Below are positions 26,483 through 34,743 of a DNA stretch of 34,743 bases, piece after piece. Position 1 is the first letter of the stretch. Each line of letters opens with the position of its first letter. The stretch is from NCBI GenBank assembly GCA_017467885.1, contig JAFUKC010000036.1, positions 1 to 34,743 of the forward strand, read 5' to 3'. The DNA comes from Bacteroidaceae bacterium (lineage in GTDB: Bacteria > Bacteroidota > Bacteroidia > Bacteroidales > Bacteroidaceae). The notes below the pieces were generated by a model. The model saw nothing but the letters and a program-made list of their open reading frames with translations. It searched no databases and was not told the DNA's origin. The translations under genes were made by a program, and so were the position numbers.

Positions 26483-28831
26483 ATGGACGCATTTATAATA
26501 TATTTGCTTAAGTCGGCAGGCTTGCTTGTGTTCTTTGTAACAATGTATGCATTGCTCATGCAGGGTGAAACATTTCATAAACTGAACCGTTTCTTACTGA
26601 TAGCAATAGTCATGCTGTCGATTATTGTCCCCACCATAAATATCGGCATAGAAACTCCATTATGGAAACTTTACACATTGGAGAGAAACAAAGAACAAGC
26701 AATTGCCACAACAGAATTCGACATATTATTCTTTAATGGTATCGAAGATGCCACTGAAACAGAAGCATCGACAAAAAGCACCATTACTCTATACGAATGC
26801 ATTGCAATAGTATACCTGTTGGGGGTGTTGTTTTTCACAATACGGCTGATAATAATGTACGTGCGTGTAATAAATATAATAAGAAAAGGAGAGAAAGCAG
26901 ATGCTTCGCCCTACACCAACGAAAATATCGACCTTAGAATAGCACATAAGGAGATAAAGCCATTCAGTTGGTTCAACTTTGTAATGGTGGACAAAAGCGA
27001 TATGCAGAATGGGCTGAAAGAGATTATCACACACGAAGCAGCACACTCTCGTGCGCTGCATTCGATAGATATAATTCTGTTGGATACCATCATACTGCTG
27101 CAATGGTTCAACCCAATGGTGTGGCTGGCAAAAAAATGGCTCAAGAACATACACGAATATGAAGCAGATGAAGCCGTTATAAAAAGCGGTATAAATGTGG
27201 CAAATTACCAACAACTGATAATAAAAAAAGCTGTCGGCAGCAGCCTCTACTCTATTGCCAACAGCTTTAATCATAGTTCAACCTTAAAACGTATCACCAT
27301 GATGTGTAAAGAAAAATCAAACATGTGGAGATGTGCAAAAGCACTGTACATCATCCCGACGACGGCAATTGCCGCAGTACTCTTCTCGCAACCCGAGGAG
27401 GCAAAAGCCACACAGCCCGAGAACATCGGCGAAGTTACAAATTTAGTTCCAAAGCAACAAGGCGTCGACAAAATTTTGACACCCGAGGAGAAAACAAGCA
27501 CGAGCGACATCATTAAAGCCGACGTAAAAATCATCCCCGATGATGCCGACAAGGGTTACATGAAAGTAGCAGTCAGCGTACCCGACAGAGCATTGGAGGT
27601 TGATAAAAAACCCGAATTTCCAGGGGGATATAAAGCCATGCAAACATATCTGTCAAAGAGCATACGATACCCCAAAGAAGCACAAGAGAACAATATCCAA
27701 GGTAAAGTACTTGTAAAATTCATAGTGAAAGCAGACGGCAGTGTCGATAATGTTGAGATAGAGAAAAGCAGCAAAAACGACCTCCTTGACGCAGAAGCCA
27801 TAAGAGTGGTGAAAGGCATGCCCAAATGGACTCCGGGAGAACACAAAGGCAAAGCTGTCAACACAAAATTCACATTACCAATAATGTTCAAACTATCCAC
27901 AGGAACAAAACCTTCAACAAAGAATAATGTTGACAGCAACGGACACAATGATAATGCGACAAGCAAAGACAATGTACTGCAGATAATCGATAAACAACCC
28001 GAATTTCCAGGGGGATATAAAGCTATGCAAACATATCTGTCAAAGAGCATACGCTACCCCAAAGAAGCACAAGAGAACAATATCCAAGGTAAAGTACTTG
28101 TAAAATTCATAGTGAAGGCAGACGGCAGTGTCGATAATGTTGAGATAGAGAAAAGCAGCAAAAACGACCTCCTTGACGCAGAAGCCATAAGAGTGGTGAA
28201 AGGCATGCCCAAATGGACTCCGGGAGAACACGAAGGCAAAGCTGTCAACACAAAATTCATATTACCTGTAAATTTCAGATTGTCTCCGGCTGCAGGCGGC
28301 CAACCAAAAAAGGCAAGCGTAAGGGCCACACAAACACCGCTTATGGTTGTGGACGGCAATTTGATTAACGAAACCAACGTAACGGCATTCAGGACCAAAG
28401 ATATTGAGAGCATAAATGTTATACAAGGAGAGACAGCCACAAATATATATGGTGAGAGGGCGGCAGCCGGCGTCATCGATATAAAAACAAGGGTAACGGA
28501 AGCACCCTCCCCCGATGATGTATTCGCCCTGACCGAGTACATGCCTCAATTTCCCGGTGGTAATACTGCATTCAACAAATTCTTCACCGAAAAAATAAAA
28601 ATAGAATCTACTGTTAACGGCGAAAGAATTAATGAAGAGAGATTTGCCCTTCTATATTTCATTGTAGAAAAAGATGGCAGTATCTCGAATGTTGATATTG
28701 TGGAATCTAAAGGAATTAAATTCAAGGAGCCGATAATTGAATTGGCAAAGAATATGCCCAATTGGGAACCGGGCAAACACAATGGAGAGCCTGTCCGCGT
28801 TCGAATGCAAGAAGTTGTCAGATTTAATTAA
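26483..28831 (+). CDS. M56 (BlaR1-like) membrane peptidase fused to three TonB-C domains
   Basis: Predicted inner-membrane zinc peptidase and signal transducer of 782 aa. The N-terminal part has hydrophobic segments at about 4-25, 36-53 and 95-118, and the zinc motif HEAAH (184-188) with Glu227 in EYEAD as probable third ligand. A further hydrophobic segment near 287-303 precedes the extracytoplasmic part. That part holds TonB C-terminal domain 1 (374-472), domain 2 (503-601), a short TonB-receptor-plug-like segment (618-672, MVVDGNLI to GVIDIKTR), and a divergent third TonB-C domain (about 686-782). Domains 1 and 2 come from near-identical 279-bp DNA copies. Pairing with the BlaI gene suggests it cleaves that repressor on sensing an envelope signal, instead of the penicillin-binding sensor of BlaR1. 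Confidence 0.9.
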   Translation: MDAFIIYLLKSAGLLVFFVTMYALLMQGETFHKLNRFLLIAIVMLSIIVPTINIGIETPLWKLYTLERNKEQAIATTEFDILFFNGIEDATETEASTKSTITLYECIAIVYLLGVLFFTIRLIIMYVRVINIIRKGEKADASPYTNENIDLRIAHKEIKPFSWFNFVMVDKSDMQNGLKEIITHEAAHSRALHSIDIILLDTIILLQWFNPMVWLAKKWLKNIHEYEADEAVIKSGINVANYQQLIIKKAVGSSLYSIANSFNHSSTLKRITMMCKEKSNMWRCAKALYIIPTTAIAAVLFSQPEEAKATQPENIGEVTNLVPKQQGVDKILTPEEKTSTSDIIKADVKIIPDDADKGYMKVAVSVPDRALEVDKKPEFPGGYKAMQTYLSKSIRYPKEAQENNIQGKVLVKFIVKADGSVDNVEIEKSSKNDLLDAEAIRVVKGMPKWTPGEHKGKAVNTKFTLPIMFKLSTGTKPSTKNNVDSNGHNDNATSKDNVLQIIDKQPEFPGGYKAMQTYLSKSIRYPKEAQENNIQGKVLVKFIVKADGSVDNVEIEKSSKNDLLDAEAIRVVKGMPKWTPGEHEGKAVNTKFILPVNFRLSPAAGGQPKKASVRATQTPLMVVDGNLINETNVTAFRTKDIESINVIQGETATNIYGERAAAGVIDIKTRVTEAPSPDDVFALTEYMPQFPGGNTAFNKFFTEKIKIESTVNGERINEERFALLYFIVEKDGSISNVDIVESKGIKFKEPIIELAKNMPNWEPGKHNGEPVRVRMQEVVRFN
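27602..27880 (+). repeat. 279-bp internal repeat, copy 1 (TonB-C domain 1)
   Basis: Direct repeat with copy 2 at 27989-28267, offset 387 bp. By eye I count 7 differences in 279 bases, four of them silent and three changing a residue (K/Q, K/E, T/I). The repeat encodes from DKKPEFPGGY through the FTLP segment. Confidence 0.93.
27989..28267 (+). repeat. 279-bp internal repeat, copy 2 (TonB-C domain 2)
   Basis: Second copy of the repeat at 27602-27880, about 97.5% identical. The 108 bp between the copies encodes a Asn/Lys/Thr/Ser-rich linker that I do not see repeated elsewhere. Confidence 0.93.
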
Positions 28832-28849
28832 TAATTATAGGTAGAGAAG

Positions 28850-28890
28850 AAGGGGTTGTCCAATAAGTTATTTCAACGGACAACCCCTTT
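28850..28890. terminator. Bidirectional terminator between M56 gene and rarA
   Basis: AAGGGGTTGTCC (28850-28861) pairs perfectly with GGACAACCCCTT (28878-28889) around a 16-nt loop, in the 69-bp gap between two convergent genes. Only a short T or A stretch follows on each side, but the 12-bp GC-containing stem is strong. Confidence 0.8.
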
Positions 28891-28900
28891 CTCATAAAGT

Positions 28901-30181
28901 TTATTTCGAAAAATCACGTTCATCACCCCAACACTCGTGCATCCACGATTTTATCTTCTGCTCGGCTGCATTCTCCTGTGGTACCCAAAAACTGAAATCA
29001 GCAGCCCCATCGGGAAGGAACTGTTGCTTTACAAAATGCCCGGGAAAGTTGTGGGAATATTTGTAACCGTCGGAGTAGCCCAACTGCTTCATAAGTTTGG
29101 TGGGAGCATTACGCAGATGCAACGGAACAGGCAGATTACCTGTTTCGCGTACCTTATCAAGAGCTGTATTGATAGCAAGATAGGCCGAATTGCTTTTAGG
29201 CGATGTTGCAAGATAGACCGTTGCCTCGGCAAGCGGAATACGTCCCTCGGGCCAACCAATCTTCATCACCGCATCGAAGGCTGCATTGGCGAGCAACAGA
29301 GCGTTGGGATTAGCAAGGCCTACATCTTCGGAAGCCGAAATAACCAAACGACGCGCGATGAAGGCAGGGTCTTCACCACCCTCAATCATTCTGGCAAGCC
29401 AATAGAGGGCTGCATCGGGGTCGCTGCCTCTAATCGATTTTATGAATGCCGATATTATGTCATAGTGCATCTCACCATCCTTATCGTATGCCATAGGATT
29501 GCGTTGCAGACGGCTCACAACCTTATCATCGGTAACCGTTACAGGCGACTCGGTATCGGCCTCTACAACTAATTCGAGAATATTGAGCAACTTGCGTGCA
29601 TCACCGCCGCTGTATCGCAAAAGTGCGTCGGTCTCCTCCAATTGTACACCACGTTCCTTAAGCACAGAATCATTCTCAACCGCATAATGCAACAACGACA
29701 GCAGATCCTCCTTTTCAAGCGATTTAAGTATATACAACTGGCAACGTGACAACAACGGGCGAATAACCTCGAACGAAGGGTTCTCGGTTGTAGCACCAAT
29801 CAATGTAATCACGCCCGTTTCCACCGCACTCAACAAAGAATCCTGTTGCGATTTATTAAAACGATGTATCTCGTCGATGAAAAGAATTGCACCGCCATTG
29901 GAAAAAAGCGGAGATGACTTTGCCTTTTCAATAACCTCGCGTACCTCTTTTACCCCCGACGACACAGCATTGAGAGTGTAAAAGGGGCGGTTCAACTTAT
30001 TGGCAATGATTTTTGCAATGGTTGTCTTGCCGGTACCCGGAGGCCCCCACAATATAAACGACAATATACGCCCCGAATCTATCATGTTGCGCAACACAGC
30101 ACCTTCACCGACAAGATGCTGCTGCCCTACAAAACCACCAAAATCGCTCGGGCGCATTCGTTCTGCAAGAGGTCGTGCCAT
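28901..30181 (-). CDS. rarA: Replication-associated recombination protein A (MgsA/RarA AAA+ ATPase)
   Basis: AAA+ ATPase of the clamp-loader-like WRNIP1/Mgs1 group that acts at stalled replication forks. The 426-aa product has Walker A GPPGTGKTT (46-54), Walker B ILFIDEIHRF (99-108), sensor segment GATTENPSF, and the C-terminal tetramerisation domain with YKYSHNFPGHFVKQQFLP near the end. Length is typical. It starts 7 nt after the stop of fhs on the same strand, so it is probably expressed from the fhs promoter. Confidence 0.96.
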   Translation of the reverse strand: MARPLAERMRPSDFGGFVGQQHLVGEGAVLRNMIDSGRILSFILWGPPGTGKTTIAKIIANKLNRPFYTLNAVSSGVKEVREVIEKAKSSPLFSNGGAILFIDEIHRFNKSQQDSLLSAVETGVITLIGATTENPSFEVIRPLLSRCQLYILKSLEKEDLLSLLHYAVENDSVLKERGVQLEETDALLRYSGGDARKLLNILELVVEADTESPVTVTDDKVVSRLQRNPMAYDKDGEMHYDIISAFIKSIRGSDPDAALYWLARMIEGGEDPAFIARRLVISASEDVGLANPNALLLANAAFDAVMKIGWPEGRIPLAEATVYLATSPKSNSAYLAINTALDKVRETGNLPVPLHLRNAPTKLMKQLGYSDGYKYSHNFPGHFVKQQFLPDGAADFSFWVPQENAAEQKIKSWMHECWGDERDFSK

Positions 30182-30188
30182 ATAAGAA

Positions 30189-31850
30189 TCAACTTAAGCC
30201 TATTATTTCACCGTTAACATAATCGATGTGGTTTGCCTGAGGCTCCTTGGGCAGACCGGGCATACGCATTATGTTGCCCGCAATGGCCACTATCATTTCC
30301 GAACCGGCATTCAACACCACATCGCGTATATGCAGGTCGAACCCACTCACCGCACCATACTGTTTTTCATCGCCCGAGAAGGAGAACTGTGTTTTTGCTA
30401 TACATACGGGGAAGGCAGCCATGCCCTGCTTCTCGGCAAGTTTAATGCGGTCGAGTGCAGGCTTTGCAAACGATACGCCGGCAGCCCTGTATATTTTTTT
30501 CGCAACCTTTTCAATCTTTGTGCATATATCGTCTGTATCTTCGTAGGCAAATTGCAAAGCCTTCGAAGGATTCTTCTCTATTGTATCCACTACAATGTTT
30601 GCCATCTCCACAGCACCCTCACCACCAAGAGCAAATGCGTTGTTTATAACAAACGGCAAGCCAAGCTGTTGCTCGCAATGACTACGCAACAAAGCCATCT
30701 CGTCGTCGGTATCAGTCGCAAAGCGGTTGAACACGACTATCACCGATTGACCGAACGAACGAAGATTCTCGACGTGACGGTCGAGGTTGGCAAGACCGTT
30801 ACGCAAGCCCTCCATATCAGGTTCCTTTATCTTGTCGAGTGCCACTCCTCCATGCATTTTAAGGCCTTGTGCAGTTGCCACAATAACAGTAGCATCGGGC
30901 TTCAAGCCACTCTTACGGCACAGAATATCATAAAATTTCTCTGCACCCAAATCGGCACCGAAGCCGGCTTCGGTGACCGTATATTCACTGTGCGACAAAG
31001 CCATCTTTGTTGCAAGCAACGAATTGCAACCATGCGCAATATTGGCAAACGGACCGCCATGAACAACGGCCGGAGAATTTTCGGTAGTCTGCACTAAGTT
31101 CGGCTTTATTGCGTCCTTAAGAAGTACCACCACCGAACCGGCCACACCCAAATCTTTTACCGTAAACGGCTCACCCGCATAGGTGTATCCCAGAAGAATA
31201 TTCTCGATGCGACGACGCAAATCCGCTTCGTCCGAGGCAAGACACAGAATAGCCATCAACTCCGATGCAGGCGTAATATCGAAGCCCGACTGCTGTGTAA
31301 GCCCGTTTGTAGAGGGGCCGAGCCCCGTCACAATTGAGCGCAACGAGCGGTCGTTAACATCCAACACACGACGCCACAAAATTTCCTTAAGCCCGAAGCC
31401 ATCTTTTGCATGCTGATACAAATAATTGTCGAGCATAGCCGAAATCATATTATGAGCCGATGTTATTGCATGAAAATCACCTGTAAAATGCAGGTTTATC
31501 TTATCCATAGGCAACACTTGCGCATATCCGCCGCCTGCTGCACCGCCTTTCACACCGAAGCAAGGGCCCAACGAAGGCTCGCGCAACGCAACCACGGCAC
31601 GCTTGCCGATTTTGTTAAGACCCAACGCCAAGCCGATGGAAACAGTTGTTTTACCTATACCAGCCTTGGTTGCAGTAATTGCCGTCACAAGAATCAATTT
31701 TCCCTTTTGCTCACCAATAAGATGCAAAGGGAGCTTTGCAATATATTTACCATAGTGTTCCAACTCGTCGGTAGGAATACCCATCTGTGCAGCGACATTA
31801 TCTATTCGCTCCAGCTTTGTTTCGTTAGCAATTTGAATATCTGTTTTCAT
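30189..31850 (-). CDS. fhs: Formate--tetrahydrofolate ligase
   Basis: ATP-dependent enzyme making 10-formyl-THF from formate and THF, feeding purine and one-carbon pathways with FolD. From the ATG at 31850 the product is 553 aa, the usual length. An in-frame ATG at 31874 would add 8 residues (MLNIKTVY) but coincides with the predicted transcript start, so I prefer 31850. Motifs: P-loop-like KAGIGKTT (62-69), [27 protein letters not shown] and the C-terminal MPGLPK. It is first in a two-gene operon with rarA. Confidence 0.96.
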   Translation of the reverse strand: MKTDIQIANETKLERIDNVAAQMGIPTDELEHYGKYIAKLPLHLIGEQKGKLILVTAITATKAGIGKTTVSIGLALGLNKIGKRAVVALREPSLGPCFGVKGGAAGGGYAQVLPMDKINLHFTGDFHAITSAHNMISAMLDNYLYQHAKDGFGLKEILWRRVLDVNDRSLRSIVTGLGPSTNGLTQQSGFDITPASELMAILCLASDEADLRRRIENILLGYTYAGEPFTVKDLGVAGSVVVLLKDAIKPNLVQTTENSPAVVHGGPFANIAHGCNSLLATKMALSHSEYTVTEAGFGADLGAEKFYDILCRKSGLKPDATVIVATAQGLKMHGGVALDKIKEPDMEGLRNGLANLDRHVENLRSFGQSVIVVFNRFATDTDDEMALLRSHCEQQLGLPFVINNAFALGGEGAVEMANIVVDTIEKNPSKALQFAYEDTDDICTKIEKVAKKIYRAAGVSFAKPALDRIKLAEKQGMAAFPVCIAKTQFSFSGDEKQYGAVSGFDLHIRDVVLNAGSEMIVAIAGNIMRMPGLPKEPQANHIDYVNGEIIGLS

Positions 31851-31880
31851 ATAAACTGTTTTTATATTTAACAATCAATG

Positions 31881-31911
31881 TAAAGATAATGCAAAGAAGA
31901 ATAATTGCAAA
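31881..31911 (-). promoter_or_regulatory. fhs-rarA promoter
   Basis: On the minus strand TTTG (31911-31908) is followed after exactly 19 bp by TATCTTTA (31888-31881), one mismatch from TAnnTTTG. This is the best full match to the Bacteroides promoter consensus in the window. It predicts a transcript start near 31874 and a leader of about 24 nt before the ATG at 31850. Confidence 0.65.
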
Positions 31912-31976
31912 ATATTATGTAATGTTTTAAGAAAACCGAATATAATTTTATAAAATTATACATAACACCATATAAT

Positions 31977-32011
31977 AAAAACAGAAAGCAAAAAATTTGC
32001 TTCCTGTTTTT
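31977..32011 (-). terminator. Terminator after the secreted Tyr/Asp-rich protein gene
   Basis: AAAAACAG-A-AAGCAAA pairs with TTTGCTT-C-CTGTTTTT with a single internal mismatch and a short A loop. T-runs occur on both strands. It starts 23 nt after the stop of the 32034-34568 gene and lies beyond the fhs promoter, insulating the two same-strand units. Confidence 0.75.
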
Positions 32012-32033
32012 ATAACTATTACATGTCAAACAA

Positions 32034-34568
32034 TTATTTTACCGAAATCTTGCAACGGACACCGGCAACATCCACGATGTAGATTCCCGGCGAAGGCACC
32101 GACACCGCCTCGGCTCCGTCGACAACCAAGCGCCCTTGCATATCATACACCCTGATGATGCCCGATGCCATTATCATGCCGTTCTCTATGCGTGCAACAG
32201 CAGCCGTCGGTTCATCGATGTCGGTCATCGGCGGGATATACAAGCCGGTCGAATAGTAATATATACGATGTTCGAGGATGACACCCGTTGAGGGTTTCGT
32301 CACCACATACTCGCTGAGGTAATCGTTTTCGTCGTTCAAATAGGTATAGCTGTAATTGCAATCAAAATTCTCGTCCTTCTCGGCTATAACCCTGCCTTGT
32401 GCATCGGTGGTATATATTATACGGCTTTCCAAAACAGGTTCCCCTGCCTCATAACCAAACAAATCATATGTTATCTCGTTTTCAGCCGATTTATATGTTT
32501 TAAGGCCGCCGGCCCCATACATCCGCCAGTCGTTCAGGTCGGTATCCCATATATACCTCTCATTATAGACTTCATAAGAAGGACTACGCTCCCAAGATCT
32601 ATCCATCTCGAACGGAGAATAAGGGAATTCGAAACTGTTCAGATTCACATCACTGACAGAGACGTCGGAGAGTTCATACTTTGTCAATTCACCGCCGACA
32701 ATCACGCCATTGCTTACATCGACGTAGCCGGAATAGCTCCAGCCGTCCTCGGTATACGATATATCATTATATCCCTCTTCATACTCGGTTGCGGAACGCG
32801 TTGCATAAGAGGCGTAGCTGACCCATTCACCCGTAGAGTTATCTACACTATAGTTACTATCGTATACATACTTATACCCTCCCCAATAACCGCTTCCGTC
32901 GCAATAACGATAATAATAACCAACTTTGTTACCATCGGCATCAAAAACATCAGCCTCCTCGAAATAGAGGCTCCAGGGGCCTTCGGCCGATGCTCCATTA
33001 TACTCGGCAAAACCGCAATGACGGCCGTATTCATCGTATATATTAGCCATCTTAAGGTATTCGGCATCATCGGCATTCGCATCTACATAATAATCGAGAG
33101 CACCATCCGGGCGATAGGTATATGTGATTTCGCCGGACACCACACTGCGTTCTGTGGAGATAACACCATCACCGTTCAAATCCTCGCCACACTCGGCGTC
33201 GCTGTATTCAACCTCTTTATACGTGGCATGCAGAGGATTGCCTTCGCTGTTGTAGCTGTCGTACTCTATCTCCTCGAAGCCATATCGGCTGTAGCTTGTA
33301 TTCTTTGCCACGTGCCCATAGAATTCACCTTGGCAACAATGCGTCTTTTCAGAGAATCCCTTTCCCGTTATATAATACTCGATGAACGCATTCTTGAACT
33401 CGTCAAGTGATATTTCATTCGCAAAATCATCATAGTAGGTATATTCATTACGTTCGTATTCACCCTCCGATTTACTCTGATATGATGTAAGACGATATAG
33501 AGAGTCGTACGTGAAAGTCCGGCTTAAAGTATCGCTCACGATTACCGATGATACATAATCCGACGATACATAATCCGACGATACATCGCTTTCCGACATA
33601 TAATATGAAATTTTATCTACACTTGCAAAACGGTTCTTTGCATCGTTGTATTCGATAACCGTCTTCACCGAGGGTTGCCACAAATCGTCGTAGGAAGAGG
33701 GTAACTCGAAAGCATAATCGTAACTTTCATCTATTTCATATTCGGCCCAAACTTCACCTGTTGCACTCTTCTGTACATCGCGTTTCCAAGCACGCAAATC
33801 ATTGTATCTAAAGACTAAACGATAATCGCAATAAAGGTCGTCGAGTTCTTCGTCATATACCAAATCTTCGGGATCGGTGATCTCGTCCAAATCCAATTCG
33901 AAACTGTCGGGATATACCTTACCACTGAAGTGCTGTTCTACCATCCATCTCAAATTCCACTCTTCCAGATCATCTTCACCGGTACAAACATCATACTTCT
34001 TATACAGCACAAGGTTGTTCCATTTGTCGAACGCAAGCTCGCTTTTAAGCAACAGGCCCTCCGACTCCATCTCGCTATCCTTGCCATACACCTTCTCGCG
34101 GTATCCGTCGTTGTAGGAAGCCTCAACGCGATAGAACTCCTCGCCCTTGCTGCCATCGGCATTGCAGGCATAATCGGAACGGCGCACGCAACGCCCGTCG
34201 CTGTTGAACTCGAATTCCACCGAAAAACTCGAATTTACATCGCAGTCGAGTTCCCAGGCATCGGAATTATAGTTATACTCTTTTGCCGAAACCAAATAAC
34301 CGTATTGGTTATACTCGTAATAGTAGCGCACCCGGTTCGATATCACGCTATCGAGCAACAGAACCTCTTCGCGCTCGTCGGCACGAACCTGCATAAGCTT
34401 TTTTGTAATAGGAGCCTTCTGCTTCGAGAGTTCTTTTCTCAACTGCACTGCTTTACTACGACATTTGGCAATCTTACCGGCCATGCCACCTGTGCCCACC
34501 TGTGCCGAGACCGTTACTGCAAATATGCAAAAAAGAGCCGACACAAACAAACTTAAAAATCGTTTCAT
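32034..34568 (-). CDS. Secreted Tyr/Asp-rich protein with YD-like repeats and T9SS-type C-terminal tail
   Basis: I do not know a function. From the ATG at 34568 the product is 844 aa; two extra codons with a TTG exist upstream but give no better signal. It has a signal peptide (MKRFLSLFVSALFCIFAVTVSA, then Q), a basic helical stretch (about 28-65), and then a long body very rich in Tyr, Asp, Glu and Ser. Its degenerate YD/RHS-like strands include YEYNQYGYLVSAKEY, YDEYGRHCGF and TTDAQGRVIAEKDEN. A Ca-binding-like loop DLNGDGVIS lies mid-protein. A run of SSDYV repeats comes from a 15-bp tandem repeat at 33546-33586. The last 50 residues (IRVYDMQGRLV, SPGIYIVDV, ending KISVK) resemble type A T9SS sorting domains. 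Probably exported to the cell surface. Confidence 0.8.
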   Translation of the reverse strand: MKRFLSLFVSALFCIFAVTVSAQVGTGGMAGKIAKCRSKAVQLRKELSKQKAPITKKLMQVRADEREEVLLLDSVISNRVRYYYEYNQYGYLVSAKEYNYNSDAWELDCDVNSSFSVEFEFNSDGRCVRRSDYACNADGSKGEEFYRVEASYNDGYREKVYGKDSEMESEGLLLKSELAFDKWNNLVLYKKYDVCTGEDDLEEWNLRWMVEQHFSGKVYPDSFELDLDEITDPEDLVYDEELDDLYCDYRLVFRYNDLRAWKRDVQKSATGEVWAEYEIDESYDYAFELPSSYDDLWQPSVKTVIEYNDAKNRFASVDKISYYMSESDVSSDYVSSDYVSSVIVSDTLSRTFTYDSLYRLTSYQSKSEGEYERNEYTYYDDFANEISLDEFKNAFIEYYITGKGFSEKTHCCQGEFYGHVAKNTSYSRYGFEEIEYDSYNSEGNPLHATYKEVEYSDAECGEDLNGDGVISTERSVVSGEITYTYRPDGALDYYVDANADDAEYLKMANIYDEYGRHCGFAEYNGASAEGPWSLYFEEADVFDADGNKVGYYYRYCDGSGYWGGYKYVYDSNYSVDNSTGEWVSYASYATRSATEYEEGYNDISYTEDGWSYSGYVDVSNGVIVGGELTKYELSDVSVSDVNLNSFEFPYSPFEMDRSWERSPSYEVYNERYIWDTDLNDWRMYGAGGLKTYKSAENEITYDLFGYEAGEPVLESRIIYTTDAQGRVIAEKDENFDCNYSYTYLNDENDYLSEYVVTKPSTGVILEHRIYYYSTGLYIPPMTDIDEPTAAVARIENGMIMASGIIRVYDMQGRLVVDGAEAVSVPSPGIYIVDVAGVRCKISVK
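33546..33586 (-). repeat. 15-bp tandem repeat coding for SSDYV units
   Basis: Two full copies of CGAYGATACATAATC (33546-33560, 33561-33575) and a third partial copy (33576-33586), read on the plus strand. The unit is a multiple of three, so copy-number change would keep the reading frame. Confidence 0.85.
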
Positions 34569-34655
34569 AGACAATAAATTTTTAATTAAACTAATGCATT
34601 TTTTTAGAAGTTGTTTGAATTTATGTCCTTGAAATTTTTATAGGTCTTTTTTAGA
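34569..34655. other. Leader region upstream of the secreted protein gene
   Basis: 87 bp of AT-rich DNA between the gene start and the right terminal repeat. It should hold the promoter (minus strand), but I see no convincing -33/-7 pair. Confidence 0.4.
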
Positions 34656-34743
34656 ATGTTTTTTCATTTTTTAAGGGCGCATAGCGGGCTATGTAACCGC
34701 AAAAAAGGGAAAAACAGGCAAAAAAGAACATAAAAAGGCAAGC
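34656..34743. repeat. 88-bp direct repeat, right copy
   Basis: Identical to bases 1-88 and in the same orientation. It ends exactly at the window edge and begins 87 bp before the start codon of the minus-strand secreted protein gene. Confidence 0.9.

Noticed and set aside
27602-28267. The 279-bp repeats as an insertion element
   Set aside because: Both copies are in-frame coding sequence for a TonB-C domain, with no transposase or terminal inverted repeats.
26097-28831. A beta-lactam resistance operon
   Set aside because: There is a BlaI/M56 pair but no beta-lactamase gene or penicillin-binding sensor domain; the sensor region is TonB-C-like.
30228-31097. 289-codon open frame antisense to fhs
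   Set aside because: fhs is unmistakable and full length; this frame is a His/Cys-rich shadow.
32397-33410. 337-codon open frame antisense to the secreted protein gene
   Set aside because: The opposite strand encodes a protein with signal peptide and sorting tail. This frame is a shadow of its Tyr/Asp-rich codon usage and is Ile-rich low-complexity sequence.
1-34743. Window as a complete small circle (plasmid or phage) because of the terminal repeat
   Set aside because: There is no replication, mobilisation or phage gene, and many single-copy housekeeping genes are present.

Overview
This is a chromosomal fragment from a member of the Bacteroidales (phylum Bacteroidota). The evidence is: almost no Shine-Dalgarno sequences; A-rich leaders before starts; promoter-like -7 boxes of the TAnnTTTG/TTCG type; a succinylornithine-type transcarbamylase (family signature Pro90); methylmalonyl-CoA mutase of the succinate-propionate pathway; a four-domain PorE-like lipoprotein; and a protein ending in a type IX secretion (T9SS) sorting-like tail. 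I cannot fix the genus. GC content is moderate (mid-40s % by eye). Coding density is high. I found no tRNA, rRNA, CRISPR array, transposase or phage gene.

Layout. Bases 1-88 and 34656-34743 are an exact 88-bp direct repeat, so both ends of the contig carry the same AT-rich element. Left block (+): mutA-mutB-topB, tightly packed; then porE; then DUF4831 gene-ffh-folD-capA; then hpt-adk; then obg. A 19-bp-arm hairpin at 15318-15361 separates obg from a convergent minus-strand operon that reads sigma-54-type activator -> lptE-like -> TPR protein -> secG. Upstream of that, also on the minus strand, is an SLC13-type permease with two RCK/TrkA-C domains. A 316-bp divergent region (20190-20505) leads to a 1461-aa TamB-like protein and argF' (+). 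Next come a BlaI-type repressor and an M56 (BlaR1-like) membrane peptidase fused to three TonB-C domains and a plug-like segment. The right end (-) holds fhs-rarA and an 845-residue-class secreted Tyr/Asp-rich protein with YD-like repeats and the T9SS-like tail.

Functional themes. Central carbon and one-carbon metabolism: mutAB, folD, fhs, argF'. Nucleotides: hpt, adk. Protein targeting and ribosome assembly: ffh, secG, obg. Genome maintenance: topB, rarA. Outer-envelope biogenesis and secretion: porE, lptE-like, TamB-like, capA, T9SS-like cargo. 

Most genes are ordinary housekeeping genes. The points most worth a second look are: the BlaI/M56-TonB module, with an almost identical 279-bp internal duplication and a dyad operator; TamB apparently lacking ATG/GTG/TTG at a sensible place, with a well-positioned ATT; topoisomerase III with Gly in place of one Toprim metal-binding Asp; a sigma-54 activator with GAFTDA instead of GAFTGA; PorE plus a candidate T9SS cargo in one fragment; and the 88-bp terminal repeat. 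I see no clear multi-gene system that is wholly new.
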